Positions 46,675-55,118 of a stretch of 64,000 nt of DNA are shown here, piece after piece (position 1 is the stretch's first letter; each line of letters begins with the position of its first letter). The stretch comes from RPQJ01 sp963762315 (GTDB taxonomy: Bacteria > Pseudomonadota > Gammaproteobacteria > Steroidobacterales > Steroidobacteraceae), in the NCBI GenBank assembly GCA_963762315.1, contig CAVXKO010000003.1, forward strand, positions 434,001-498,000, in the 5' to 3' direction. The notes under the pieces were generated by a model that did no database searches, was not told where the DNA came from, and saw only the letters and a program-made list of their open reading frames with translations. The position numbers were made by a program, and so were the translations under genes.

Positions 46675-48009
46675 TCAGCGGATCGGGATGACGAGCATGG
46701 CGTTGCCGCGCTTGATCTGCAGCACGAACGCCTCGGCGCCCTGCGTGGCACGCTGGAACTCCGCGAGGTTTGCGACCCGCGTGCGGCCCACAGCCAGGAT
46801 CGTGTCGTTCGCACGCAGCCCGCGTTGCGCCGCCGGGCTGCCTTCGGCAACGGCGCGGATCAGCACGCCGCCGCCCTGAGCATCGGCGAGCGAGGCGCCC
46901 TCGAGGCCCGGGTGGCCGCCGGCCTTCGCCTCAGCGGCTTCGTCGCGCTCGCTGACCACCGCCGTGATGCGCCGCGGCTTGCCGTCGCGCAGCAGCGCGA
47001 CGTCGACCTTCTCGCCGATGCTGAGCAGGCCGATCGAGTTACGCAGCGCCGCGGCGTCCTTCACCGACTTGCCGTTGACCGCCGTGATTACGTCGCCGGC
47101 CTTGATACCGGCCTTCTCGGCGGCCGAGCCCTCGACGACCTGCGAAACCAGCGCGCCTTGCACGTTCTCGCCGAGCTCCATGCTCTTCGCGATGTCGGGC
47201 GTGAGCGTCTGGATGTTCACGCCGAGCACGCCGCGCTTGACGGCGCCGTACTTGATCAACTGGTTCATCACGATCTTCATCATGTTCGACGGGATCGCGA
47301 ACCCGATGCCGATGTTGCCGCCCGTGCGCGAGAGGATGGCCGAGTTGATGCCGACCAGCTCGCCGTTGAGGTTGACGAGCGCGCCGCCGGAATTGCCCGG
47401 GTTGATCGAGGCGTCGGTCTGGATGAAGTCCTCGTAGCCCTCCGGATTGATGCCCGAGCGGCCGAGTGCGCTCACGATGCCCGAGGTGACCGTGTGGCCG
47501 AGGGCGAACGGGTTGCCGATGGCGACGACGTAATCGCCGACCTCGGTGCGGTCCGAATCCGCGATCGGAATCTGCGTGAGATTCGCCGCCTGCACCTTGA
47601 CGACGGCGATGTCCGAGCCTTCGTCCTTGCCGACCACCTTCGCCGTGAGCGAGCGGTTGTCGAGCAGTTGCACGGTGATCTCCGTTGCGTTCTCCACGAC
47701 GTGCGCGTTGGTGATGATGTAGCCGTTCTTCGCATCGACGATGACGCCCGAGCCGGCGCTCTGGAATTCACGCTGGCGCGGCTGGTTCGGCACGTCGAAG
47801 AAGCGGCGGAAGAACGGATCGTTGAGCAGCGGGTTCTGTTCCTGCACGGTGCCGCGCGTCGCGATGTTCACGACGGCCGGGGTGATGCGCTTCAGCATGG
47901 GCGCGAGGGACGGCACGGGGGCCTCGCCGGGCTGGGCCGGCAACTGTGCGTGGGCCAGCGACGCGAAGGCGCCGAGCAGCAGGGTGGCAAGGCTCAGGTG
48001 AAGCTTCAT
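46675..48009 (-). CDS. Do-like periplasmic serine endoprotease (DegP/MucD type)
   Basis: 444 residues from ATG 48009; a GTG/ATG codon six residues upstream is possible. Signal peptide 1-21 ends SLAHA. Triad: His103 (ITNAHVV), Asp133 (GSDIAVVKV), Ser207 (GNSGGAL). Two PDZ domains follow, the second shortened. It degrades or refolds misfolded periplasmic proteins. It is cotranscribed with the NDUFA9-like gene downstream. Its start faces a long gap shared with the divergent nrdJ leader. Confidence 0.92.
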   Translation of the reverse strand: MKLHLSLATLLLGAFASLAHAQLPAQPGEAPVPSLAPMLKRITPAVVNIATRGTVQEQNPLLNDPFFRRFFDVPNQPRQREFQSAGSGVIVDAKNGYIITNAHVVENATEITVQLLDNRSLTAKVVGKDEGSDIAVVKVQAANLTQIPIADSDRTEVGDYVVAIGNPFALGHTVTSGIVSALGRSGINPEGYEDFIQTDASINPGNSGGALVNLNGELVGINSAILSRTGGNIGIGFAIPSNMMKIVMNQLIKYGAVKRGVLGVNIQTLTPDIAKSMELGENVQGALVSQVVEGSAAEKAGIKAGDVITAVNGKSVKDAAALRNSIGLLSIGEKVDVALLRDGKPRRITAVVSERDEAAEAKAGGHPGLEGASLADAQGGGVLIRAVAEGSPAAQRGLRANDTILAVGRTRVANLAEFQRATQGAEAFVLQIKRGNAMLVIPIR

Positions 48010-48211
48010 CAGACGTTCCTGGGGCATGAAGGGGGGTGGGAAGCGCGCGGCGCGAGTCTAGCAGGCCGCTTTCGCGGGCCTTTCGCAGCGAGAGGCCTCG
48101 TGCTGTGACTTGTGTTCCGCGCGCCGAGTTCCCCTCATCGGCGTGCGGCGGCCGCGCGGGCCTGTGGATGAACGGTGCATAGCGTGTGGAATTCCGGTGG
48201 CTGACCGGTGA

Positions 48212-48227
48212 ACACAAGATGTTGTGT
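48212..48227. promoter_or_regulatory. Candidate NrdR box 1
   Basis: ACACAAGATGTTGTGT has perfect six-base inverted ends (ACACAA and TTGTGT) and follows the NrdR consensus ACAC-A/T-ATAT-A/T-GTGT. NrdR is the nucleotide-sensing repressor of ribonucleotide reductase operons. It lies 360 bases before the nrdJa start. A second similar site follows at 48391. Confidence 0.55.
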
Positions 48228-48351
48228 CCCTGTGGCAATCCGGCGCTTGACGGCGGACGCATTTCAGGCATTGTTTGACGGGTGGGGAGTATATTTGTAA
48301 CTCTTTGATATATAAATATAAAAGTTAGCTGCGATGCAACATAAGAAGCAG

Positions 48352-48380
48352 TTGACGACCGCCTGAGCGGTGCATACGCT
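48352..48380 (+). promoter_or_regulatory. Candidate sigma-70 promoter for nrdJa-nrdJb
   Basis: TTGACG (48352-48357) and TACGCT (48375-48380) are spaced by 17 bases. The next 16-base palindrome-like site begins ten bases downstream, about where a repressor would block initiation. Two other TTGACG hexamers occur at 48247 and 48275, next to an AT-rich stretch (48288-48325), so additional promoters are possible. Confidence 0.4.
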
Positions 48381-48390
48381 TCACCCCCTG

Positions 48391-48406
48391 ACCCTAGATG
48401 TTGTGT
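48391..48406. promoter_or_regulatory. Candidate NrdR box 2 (half-conserved)
   Basis: ACCCTAGATGTTGTGT shares AGATGTTGTGTCC with box 1 (48218-48229 region), but its left half is weaker (ACCCTA for ACACAA). It starts about ten bases after the proposed -10. The distance of 179 bases between the boxes is far more than the usual tens of bases for NrdR pairs, so cooperative binding would need looping. Confidence 0.4.
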
Positions 48407-48527
48407 CCGCGGCCTCGTCCTTACTCGGGACGTCCCGGCGCCAAGACGGAACCGATGGGGCTCAGCTGGGTGCGTCGCGCCCTGCCCGGACGGGCAGTCG
48501 TGAGGCCGCGCAGGGGGAAAACCACCA
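48407..48527 (+). ncRNA. Structured leader upstream of nrdJa (candidate cis-regulatory RNA)
   Basis: This 120-base leader follows the candidate promoter and contains CGGGACGTCCCG (48427-48438 region) and CTGCCC-GGAC-GGGCAG (48482-48497), followed by a GC-rich strand and an A-rich loop with AGGGGGAAAA. There is no convincing cobalamin (B12) box. Published surveys describe an nrdJ RNA motif upstream of class II reductases; I cannot tell whether this belongs to it. Confidence 0.35.
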
Positions 48528-48575
48528 ATGAACAACCAGCCGCCGCTTTCATCGGGAGCCGTGTCGCCGCAATGA
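48528..48575 (+). CDS. Possible 15-residue leader ORF overlapping the nrdJa start
   Basis: ATG 48528 follows a very strong AGGGGGA site ten bases upstream and encodes MNNQPPLSSGAVSPQ, ending at TGA 48573-48575. Its stop overlaps the nrdJa start as ATGA. The nrdJa ATG has only a weak site of its own (GGGAG, 17 bases away). Coupled translation is therefore plausible. The peptide is not recognised. The alternative is that ribosomes start mainly on nrdJa and this ORF is incidental. Confidence 0.45.
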   Translation: MNNQPPLSSGAVSPQ

Positions 48576-50713
48576 GCACTGCCGTGAAGATCGAACCCAC
48601 AGACGCCCGCAGCATTCCCTTCCAGGAGGCGTCGCTCGACATCTGGGACAAGAAGTACCGCCTGGCCGCGAAGGACGGCACTCCCATCGACCGCACGATG
48701 GACGACACGTACCAGCGTGTCGCCCGCGCGCTCGCCGACGTGGAGAAGGAAGAGGTCCGCGAGGAGTGGTACGAGAAGTTCCTGTGGGCGCTGCGCCGCG
48801 GCGCGATTCCCGCAGGCCGCGTCACGTCGAACGCCGGCGCGCAGGAGCACAAGCCCGCCACCTCGACGATCAACTGCACCGTGTCGGGCACCATCCGCGA
48901 CTCGATGGACGACATCCTCGGCAAGGTGCACGAGGCGGGCCTGACGCTGAAGGCCGGCTGCGGCATCGGCTACGAATTCTCGACGCTGCGTCCGCGCGGC
49001 GCCTATGTCTCCGGCGCGGGCGCCTATACGTCCGGCCCGCTGTCGTTCATGGATATCTACGACAAGATGTGCTTCACCGTCTCGTCGGCCGGCGGCCGGC
49101 GCGGCGCGCAGATGGGCACGTTCGACGTCGGCCATCCCGACGCCATGGAATTCATCCGCGCCAAGCGCGAAGCCGGCCGCCTGCGCCAGTTCAACCTGTC
49201 GCTGCTCGTCACCGACGAGTTCATGAAGGCCGTGCGCGAGGACAAGGAGTGGAAGCTGGCGTTCCCGGTGCGCGAATCCGAGGTCGTGGGCCAGGACGTC
49301 GCCGACGCCTCGAAGTACATCTGGCGCGAGTGGCCGGACCTGTCGAACTACGTGCGCAACGACGACGGCCTGGTGCTGTGCAAGGTCTACAAGACCCTGC
49401 CGGCGCGCCGGTTGTGGGACGTCATCATGTCCTCGACGTACGACTTCGCCGAGCCCGGCTTCGTGCTCGTCGACCGCGTCAACGAGATGAACAACAACTG
49501 GTGGTGCGAGAACATCCGCGCCACCAATCCGTGCGGCGAGCAGCCGCTGCCGCCGTACGGATCGTGCCTGCTCGGCTCGATCAACCTGACGAGCTTCGTG
49601 CGCGATCCGTTCGGCGAAGACGCCCGCTTCGACTGGGACGAGTACCGCAAGGTCGTGCAGACCTTCACGCGCATGCTCGACAACGTGGTCGAGGTCAACG
49701 GGCTGCCGCTCGAGCAGCAGCGCAACGAGATCATGCGCAAGCGCCGCCACGGCATGGGTTTCCTCGGGCTCGGCTCGACGATCACCATGCTGCGGATGAA
49801 GTACGGCTCGCGCGACGCGGTGGCGTTCACCGAGCGCGTCTCGAAGGAACTCGCGATCGCCGGCTGGGAAGCGGCGCTCGACCTCGCGAAGGAGAAGGGC
49901 CCGGCCCCGATCATGACCGAGCAGTTCGAGGTCACGCGCGCGATGATGCGCAAGCGCCCGGAGATGGCGCGCGACGGCATCAAGGTCGGGCAGAAGCTGC
50001 CGGGCCGCATCCTGCACGCCCGCTACAGCCGCTACATGCAGCGGGTGGCGGAGGCCGCGCCCGAGCTGGTCGACGAGCTGGCGAAGGTCGGCGCGCGCTT
50101 CACGCACCACAGCTCGATCGCGCCCACCGGCACGATCTCGCTCTCGCTGGCCAACAATGCCTCGAACGGCATCGAGCCCTCGTTCGCGCACCACTATTTC
50201 CGTAACGTGATCCGCGAAGGCCGCAAGACGAAGGAGCGCATCGACGTCTTCTCGTTCGAGCTGCTCGCCTATCGCGAGCTGGTGAATCCGAACGCGATGC
50301 CGGGCGGCACGACCGCCGCGGACAAGCTGCCGGAGTACTTCACGACGGCCGACGACATCACGCCGCGCGAGCACGTGGACATCCAGGCGGCCGCTCAGAA
50401 GTGGATCGACTCCTCGATCTCGAAGACGGCCAACGTCCCGACGGACTACCCGTACGAGGACTTCAAGGACATCTACCTCTACGCCCACGAGCAGGGGCTC
50501 AAGGGCTGCACCACCTTCCGCTTCAACCCCGAGGCGTTCCAGGGCGTGCTGGTCAAGGAAGAGGACCTCAAGAACACCACCTACGTGTTCACCCTCGAGG
50601 ACGGCACCGAGGTCGAGGTGAAGGGCGACGAGCAGATCGAGTACGACGGCGAGTCCCACTCGGCCGCGAACCTGTTCGACGCGCTGAAAGAAGGCTATTA
50701 CGGGAAATTCTGA
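48572..50713 (+). CDS. nrdJa: Class II (adenosylcobalamin-dependent) ribonucleotide reductase, catalytic part NrdJa
   Basis: 713 residues from ATG 48572. It contains SNAGAQEHKPATSTINCTVS with an active-site Cys, GCGIGYEFSTLRPRGAYVSG, the radical loop region NPCGEQPLPPYGSCLLGSIN, and HHSSIAPTGTISLSLANNAS. It ends FNPEAFQGVLVKEEDL and lacks the C-terminal TSCPD/redox region, which is encoded by the next gene. This two-gene split is known from Pseudomonas aeruginosa. The enzyme converts ribonucleotides to deoxyribonucleotides with B12 and works with or without oxygen. The frame is clean and coupling to nrdJb is two bases. Confidence 0.93.
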   Translation: MSTAVKIEPTDARSIPFQEASLDIWDKKYRLAAKDGTPIDRTMDDTYQRVARALADVEKEEVREEWYEKFLWALRRGAIPAGRVTSNAGAQEHKPATSTINCTVSGTIRDSMDDILGKVHEAGLTLKAGCGIGYEFSTLRPRGAYVSGAGAYTSGPLSFMDIYDKMCFTVSSAGGRRGAQMGTFDVGHPDAMEFIRAKREAGRLRQFNLSLLVTDEFMKAVREDKEWKLAFPVRESEVVGQDVADASKYIWREWPDLSNYVRNDDGLVLCKVYKTLPARRLWDVIMSSTYDFAEPGFVLVDRVNEMNNNWWCENIRATNPCGEQPLPPYGSCLLGSINLTSFVRDPFGEDARFDWDEYRKVVQTFTRMLDNVVEVNGLPLEQQRNEIMRKRRHGMGFLGLGSTITMLRMKYGSRDAVAFTERVSKELAIAGWEAALDLAKEKGPAPIMTEQFEVTRAMMRKRPEMARDGIKVGQKLPGRILHARYSRYMQRVAEAAPELVDELAKVGARFTHHSSIAPTGTISLSLANNASNGIEPSFAHHYFRNVIREGRKTKERIDVFSFELLAYRELVNPNAMPGGTTAADKLPEYFTTADDITPREHVDIQAAAQKWIDSSISKTANVPTDYPYEDFKDIYLYAHEQGLKGCTTFRFNPEAFQGVLVKEEDLKNTTYVFTLEDGTEVEVKGDEQIEYDGESHSAANLFDALKEGYYGKF

Positions 50714-50715
50714 CG

Positions 50716-51429
50716 ATGAACGCAACCAGGATCGACAAGAAGATCGTCAAGTACCGGGTGGTGAGGGCGGGCGAGCAGGCCGCGGCCAAGCCCGAGGCGA
50801 AGCCGGAGCCGGTCGTCGACGCGCGCAACGCCAACGTGATCTGGATGCACGAGAAGCTCGAGCGTCCGGAGATGCTCATCGGCTCGACGTACAAGATCAA
50901 GACGCCGGTGTCGGATCACGCGATGTACGTGACGATCAACGACATCGTGCTGAACGAAGGCACCGAGCACGAGCAGCGCCGCCCGTTCGAGATCTTCATC
51001 AACTCGAAGAACCTCGACCACTTCCAGTGGATCGTCGCGCTGACGCGCATCATCTCGGCGGTGTTCAGGAAGGGCGGCGACGTCACCTTCCTCGTCGAGG
51101 AGCTGAAGGCCGTGTTCGACCCGCGCGGCGGCTACTGGCAGTCGGGCGGCAAGTTCATGCCCTCGATCATCGCCGAGCTGGGCCACGTGATCGAGAAGCA
51201 CCTGCAGATGATCGGCCTGCTGCGCAGTCCCGAGATGGACGAGCACCGCAAGAAGCTGATCGAGGACAAGCGGCAGGAATTCGAGGCGCGCCAGAAGCAG
51301 CAGGACGCGTTCGCCAAGAGCCACTACCCGCAGGGCGCGCAGCTCTGCCTCAAGTGCAGCACGGCGGCGGTCGTGATGATGGACGGCTGCATGACCTGCC
51401 TCAACTGCGGCGACTCGAAGTGCGGATGA
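50716..51429 (+). CDS. nrdJb: NrdJb, C-terminal part of the class II ribonucleotide reductase
   Basis: 237 residues from ATG 50716, two bases after the nrdJa stop. The N-terminal part has NVIWMHEKLERPEMLIGSTY and KIKTPVSDHAMYVTIND, then the TSCPD-like core FEIFINSKNLDHFQWIVALT and FDPRGGYWQSGGKFMPSIIA. The C-terminus carries redox-type cysteines, CLKCSTAAVVMMDGCMTCLN and GDSKCG. It should reduce the active-site disulfide of NrdJa between turnovers. Together the two chains form a functional reductase. Confidence 0.9.
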   Translation: MNATRIDKKIVKYRVVRAGEQAAAKPEAKPEPVVDARNANVIWMHEKLERPEMLIGSTYKIKTPVSDHAMYVTINDIVLNEGTEHEQRRPFEIFINSKNLDHFQWIVALTRIISAVFRKGGDVTFLVEELKAVFDPRGGYWQSGGKFMPSIIAELGHVIEKHLQMIGLLRSPEMDEHRKKLIEDKRQEFEARQKQQDAFAKSHYPQGAQLCLKCSTAAVVMMDGCMTCLNCGDSKCG

Positions 51430-51524
51430 ACGATTCTTGAAGGTTCCCCACGCGCGAAGGCTGGAATTCCCGCCGGCCGCCTGATGACCCAGGACGCCTC
51501 TGACCGGGCGTTGCGCGTACTTCC

Positions 51525-51552
51525 GAGGCGGCCGCATGGCCGCCTCGTTTTA
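51525..51552 (+). terminator. Rho-independent terminator after nrdJb
   Basis: GAGGCGGCC-GCAT-GGCCGCCTC forms a nine-pair GC-rich stem with a four-base loop, followed by GTTTTATT. It stands 96 bases after the nrdJb stop and 80 bases before the L,D-transpeptidase start, separating the two transcripts. Confidence 0.85.
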
Positions 51553-51614
51553 TTCCGGGGCCCGCGGGCGATCGTACCTGTGAGCCCCAGCACAGCATGC
51601 GGGCGGCTTGGGGC

Positions 51615-51620
51615 TATACT
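51615..51620 (+). promoter_or_regulatory. Candidate -10 element of the L,D-transpeptidase gene
   Basis: TATACT lies 11 bases before the ATG at 51631. A start about seven bases downstream would give an extremely short or nearly leaderless message. No good -35 is visible 17 bases upstream. Low confidence. Confidence 0.35.
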
Positions 51621-51630
51621 CTCGCCCCGC

Positions 51631-52239
51631 ATGAGAACCCCTGACCGGCGCCTCGCGCCCCTCGTGGCGCTCCTCCTGTCCCTGCTGCCGTCCGCCGGCG
51701 CATGGGCACAGGCCTTTGGCTCGATCTCCTCGAAGGACCCTGCACCCCCGTCCGCCCAGTCCACGCCCGCCGCGACACCGCTGCCCGCGGCGCGCGCGCC
51801 GGCGGGCAACTTCGACCTCGCCGACAAGGTGGTCGTCGAGAAGGGCCAGCGCCGCCTGTACCTGCTGCGCCAGGAGCAGGTCATCGCCGAGTACCCGGTG
51901 AAGCTCGGCCTGAACCCGTACGGCCCCAAGCAGCACGAAGGGGATTTCCGCACGCCGGAAGGCAGCTACCGTCTAGTGCGCCGTAACCCGCGCAGCGACT
52001 TCTTCCTCTCGATCCAGGTTTCATACCCGAGCGAGCAGGACATGCGCCGTGCGCGCAGCAACGGCGCCAAGCCGGGCGGGCTGATCATGATCCACGGCGA
52101 GCCGAATGTGCCGCGCAAACCGACCGACTACTACGCCAAGAACGACTGGACCGACGGCTGCATCGCCGTGAGCAACGCCGACATGGTCGACATCTGGCTG
52201 CGCACCCCGGCGGGGATCCCGATCGAGATCCGCCCGTAA
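51631..52239 (+). CDS. L,D-transpeptidase (YkuD family)
   Basis: 202 residues from ATG 51631 with a signal peptide ending AWAQA. The YkuD domain starts ADKVVVEKGQRRLYLL, with the catalytic motif IMIHGEPNV (His155) and DWTDGCIAVS (Cys177, in the S/TxGC pattern). It makes 3-3 peptidoglycan cross-links or attaches proteins in the periplasm. The stop shares one base with the start of ppnN, a coupling shared with few pathways. The upstream terminator makes this the first gene of its operon. Confidence 0.9.
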   Translation: MRTPDRRLAPLVALLLSLLPSAGAWAQAFGSISSKDPAPPSAQSTPAATPLPAARAPAGNFDLADKVVVEKGQRRLYLLRQEQVIAEYPVKLGLNPYGPKQHEGDFRTPEGSYRLVRRNPRSDFFLSIQVSYPSEQDMRRARSNGAKPGGLIMIHGEPNVPRKPTDYYAKNDWTDGCIAVSNADMVDIWLRTPAGIPIEIRP

Positions 52240-53642
52240 TGATGCGCAAGGTCGAGGTCTCCATCCCCACGCCGGAGGAGACCGATTCCGTCGACGCCCG
52301 GGTCACCCCGACGGGCAGCCTCGAGAACCTCGCGCAGCAGGAGGTCGACCGGCTGCTCGACTCCTCGCGCGGCGGCCTCTATCCGATCTACCGGCGCTGC
52401 TCCCTCGCCGTGCTGAACAGCGGCGGCGAGACGGACGACGCCCGCGCCATCTTCGATCGTTACGCCGACTTCGAGCTGCGCATCGTCCGCCAGGCCTGGG
52501 GCGTCAAGCTCGAGCTGAACAATGCGCCCGCCACCGCGTTCGTGGATGGACGCATGATCCGCGGCATCCAGGAGCACCTGTTCGCGGTGCTGCGCGACAT
52601 CCTCTACATCCACGGCGAGGTCTACGAGTACGGCAGCGTCGAGCTGCACGACCCGCAGGGCATCACGAACGCCGTGTATCGGGTGCTGCGCAATGCCGGC
52701 CTGCTGCTGCCGCGCGTGCGCCCCGACATCGTCGTGTGCTGGGGCGGGCATTCGATCGGCCGCGAGGAATACATCTACACCAAGAAGGTGGGCTACGAAC
52801 TCGGCCTGCGCGGGCTCAACGTCTGCACGGGGTGCGGACCGGGCGCGATGAAGGGCCCGATGAAGGGCGCCGCGATCGGCCATTCGAAGCAGCGCATCCG
52901 CGACGGACGCTACATCGGGCTCACCGAGCCCGGCATCGTCGCCGCCGAACCGCCGAACGCGATCGTGAACCAGCTGGTGATCATGCCGGACATCGAGAAG
53001 CGCCTCGAGTCGTTCGTGCGCGTGGGCCACGGCATCGTCGTCTTTCCGGGCGGCGCGGGCACGGCCGAGGAAATCCTCTACCTCGTCGGCATCCTGCTCG
53101 ACCCGGCGAACGAGCACCAGCCGTTCCCGGTCGTGTTCACCGGGCCGGCCGGCGCCGAGGAGTATTTCCGGCGCATCGACGAGTTCCTGGTCGCGACCCT
53201 GGGCGAACGGGTTCGCCAGTGCTATCGCATCGTCGTCGACGATCCGGCGGAAGTGGCACGCGAGATGACCCGCGGCATGGATGCGGTGCGCGAGTTCCGC
53301 CGCCGCCACAGCGACGCGTACAACTACAACTGGCTGCTGCACATCCCGCCGGAAATGCAGAAGCCGTTCGAGCCGACCCACGAGCGCATGGCATCCCTCG
53401 ACCTGCACCGCGACGCGCCGCCGCACCTGCTTGCGGCCGGCCTGCGCCGGGCGTTCTCGGGGATCGTGGCCGGCAACGTGAAGGAGTCGGGCATCCGCCT
53501 GATCGAGGAGCGGGGGCCCTTCGAGATCCACGGCGACCCGGACGTGCTGAAGCCGCTCGACGCGCTGCTGTCGTCCTTCGTGGCGCAACGCCGCATGAAG
53601 CTCTCGGGAGACTACCAGCCCTGCTATCGCGTCGTCGCCTGA
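52239..53642 (+). CDS. ppnN: Pyrimidine/purine nucleotide 5'-monophosphate nucleosidase PpnN (LOG family)
   Basis: 467 residues (E. coli 454). The N-terminal domain has TPTGSLENLAQQEVDRLLDS. The LOG core has RPDIVVCWGGHSIGREEYIY, CTGCGPGAMKGPMKGAA and the diagnostic PGGAGTAEEILYLVG, with the GH...PGGxGTxxE residues that bind and cleave nucleotides. It hydrolyses nucleoside monophosphates to base and ribose 5-phosphate; in E. coli it is controlled by (p)ppGpp. It is fused in translation to the preceding transpeptidase gene by one base. Confidence 0.93.
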   Translation: MMRKVEVSIPTPEETDSVDARVTPTGSLENLAQQEVDRLLDSSRGGLYPIYRRCSLAVLNSGGETDDARAIFDRYADFELRIVRQAWGVKLELNNAPATAFVDGRMIRGIQEHLFAVLRDILYIHGEVYEYGSVELHDPQGITNAVYRVLRNAGLLLPRVRPDIVVCWGGHSIGREEYIYTKKVGYELGLRGLNVCTGCGPGAMKGPMKGAAIGHSKQRIRDGRYIGLTEPGIVAAEPPNAIVNQLVIMPDIEKRLESFVRVGHGIVVFPGGAGTAEEILYLVGILLDPANEHQPFPVVFTGPAGAEEYFRRIDEFLVATLGERVRQCYRIVVDDPAEVAREMTRGMDAVREFRRRHSDAYNYNWLLHIPPEMQKPFEPTHERMASLDLHRDAPPHLLAAGLRRAFSGIVAGNVKESGIRLIEERGPFEIHGDPDVLKPLDALLSSFVAQRRMKLSGDYQPCYRVVA

Positions 53643-53713
53643 CAAGTGTGACCCAGTACCGGACGCTGCACTTGCACTCGCGTAGCGTGCGGGGCAGGCG
53701 AACGGTGAGAGAA

Positions 53714-53974
53714 ATGAGCGATCCAAAAGTCCTGCTGGGGCGTACTGTCGACAAGGCCGTGGCGGCCGTGCCTGTCGAGCCCCCGGGGCCTCGCTCGAAG
53801 TTCGGCGCGGCCGCCGAAGGCTGGGATGCCTATAATTCCTGGCTCAATCGCGTGCGCCAGACCCCGGGCCAGACCTCGCGCCAGGCCGTGATCTCGAAGG
53901 CGCTCTACAGCGTCGCGAGCTACAAGAACTGGGCCGACAAGGCCCGCGACGCCTTCGACGACAAGGCGAAGTAA
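53714..53974 (+). CDS. Small conserved protein of unknown function
   Basis: 86 residues from ATG 53714, preceded by GAGAGAA. It is rich in polar and aromatic residues, for example GWDAYNSWLNRVRQTPGQTS and ALYSVASYKNWADKARDAFD. No signal peptide or membrane helix is visible. The codon pattern is like its neighbours, and it lies 71 bases after ppnN. I do not recognise the family. Confidence 0.5.
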   Translation: MSDPKVLLGRTVDKAVAAVPVEPPGPRSKFGAAAEGWDAYNSWLNRVRQTPGQTSRQAVISKALYSVASYKNWADKARDAFDDKAK

Positions 53975-54043
53975 GCCATGCCAGGCAGCACCCGCGTCCT
54001 CGCTCGTCCCCGGCGGACGATTTGACCTAACGCGTCCCCGTCC

Positions 54044-54208
54044 ATGGAACGCCTGCTCAAGTGGCTCGACGATCTCGACGACCTGAGCGTCGTGTTTCGC
54101 GTGCAAATGCCGGCCGTGCTGGCGACAATTGCGCTGCTTGCGATCTTCCTGGTGGTGGCGGGCGCGGTGGTGGTCTTCGGCCCGCCCGACCTGCTCGCCG
54201 CTCCCTGA
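54044..54208 (+). CDS. Small single-pass membrane protein
   Basis: 54 residues: a charged N-terminus (MERLLKWLDDLDDLSVVFRV) and one hydrophobic helix (LATIALLAIFLVVAGAVVVF). It ends ten bases before the FKBP gene. Start and codon use look genuine, yet no RBS is clear. Too short for reliable family assignment. Confidence 0.45.
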   Translation: MERLLKWLDDLDDLSVVFRVQMPAVLATIALLAIFLVVAGAVVVFGPPDLLAAP

Positions 54209-54218
54209 GGATTCGTCG

Positions 54219-54731
54219 ATGCCTGCACTGCACTGGTCGCGCGCGGCCGATTCGCGCGTTCGCGTTCCCGCTTTCCGTTGCTTGCCCGGGCTCGCGTGCG
54301 TGCTCGTTGCACTCGCTGTTGGTGTTGCTGCTTGCGCGCCGGAGGCACCCAGTCTTTCCGCGAGCGCCGGCAGCGTGAGCGCTCTCGAGCAGAGCGACAC
54401 CGTCGTCGGCACGGGTGCGGAGGCTGTCGCGCGTGCAACCGTGAAGGTGCACTACACGGGCTGGCTCTACGACCAGTCGCGACCGGAACAGAAGGGCACG
54501 CAGTTCGACAGTTCGCGCGGCGGCCAGCCATTCCAGTTCGTCGTCGGCGCGGGCCAGGTGATCCCGGGCTGGGACCAGGGCGTGCCGGGCATGAAGGTCG
54601 GCGGGCAGCGCCGGCTCGTGATTCCGGCCGCGCTCGCCTACGGCGACAGTGGCGCCGGCGGGGTCATTCCCGGGGGCGCATCGCTCGTGTTCGACGTCGA
54701 GTTGATCGACGTCGCGCCGCCGCGCAGCTGA
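54219..54731 (+). CDS. FKBP-type peptidyl-prolyl isomerase lipoprotein
   Basis: 170 residues from ATG 54219. A hydrophobic signal with lipobox VAAC precedes an FKBP domain: TVKVHYTGWLYD, FDSSRGGQPFQFVVGAGQVI, PGWDQGVPGMKVGGQRRLVI and the aromatic Y of AALAYG. The binding-pocket Tyr, Phe and Trp are present. It should catalyse proline isomerisation during folding in the periplasm. The last gene before a 660-base repeat region. Confidence 0.9.
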   Translation: MPALHWSRAADSRVRVPAFRCLPGLACVLVALAVGVAACAPEAPSLSASAGSVSALEQSDTVVGTGAEAVARATVKVHYTGWLYDQSRPEQKGTQFDSSRGGQPFQFVVGAGQVIPGWDQGVPGMKVGGQRRLVIPAALAYGDSGAGGVIPGGASLVFDVELIDVAPPRS

Positions 54732-54762
54732 CGCGTTGGCTCACGTTGCTTTCGGAGCGCCA

Positions 54763-55023
54763 CCACGCCCGGCGACCGAGAGGTTGGGCGCTCCAAGGTC
54801 TCCCGCGCTTCGAGAAGTTAAATAGGGGACATTCTCTGTTTTCGCGATCGCAAATGGCGAAAACAGAGAATGTCCCCTATTTGACTTCTCGGCGTTGCCT
54901 TGCGCGAGCGGTCTCGAGGCGCCATTCGAGCGGAGCAGCGGAAAGGGCGGTTACGCCTCGAGCCAGCGCTCGCGCTGCGGCGTCCGACATGGAGCGCCCA
55001 ACCTCTCGGTCGCCGGACGTGGC
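54763..55023. repeat. Outer inverted repeat around a palindrome
   Basis: Arms at about 54763-54798 and 54990-55023 are inverted copies (core CGACCGAGAGGTTGGGCGCT) with at most two mismatches over more than 30 bases. They frame the inner palindrome at 54811-54891, making a nested structure in a gap of 660 bases without a gene. Confidence 0.75.
54811..54891. repeat. GGGGACATTCTC-family palindrome (single unit)
   Basis: Arms 54811-54845 and 54857-54891 are 35-base inverted copies with one mismatch; the loop is 11 bases. The arm core AATAGGGGACATTCTC-T-GTTTTCGC differs by one base from the repeat at 413-526, more than 54 kb away. Confidence 0.88.
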
Positions 55024-55118
55024 GGCGCAGATCGCGGCGTTCGCCGCCCTGGGCGCGCGGTCGCGCGCTCGGCAGGCCGTCGCAAGCGACTCGCCAGCGC
55101 CTCTTCAGTCGGTGTCCG

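Noticed and set aside
48407..48571. Adenosylcobalamin riboswitch upstream of the B12-dependent reductase
   Set aside because: No B12 box (AGCCAGGAGACC-like) is visible, only GC hairpins. The leader may be another RNA class.
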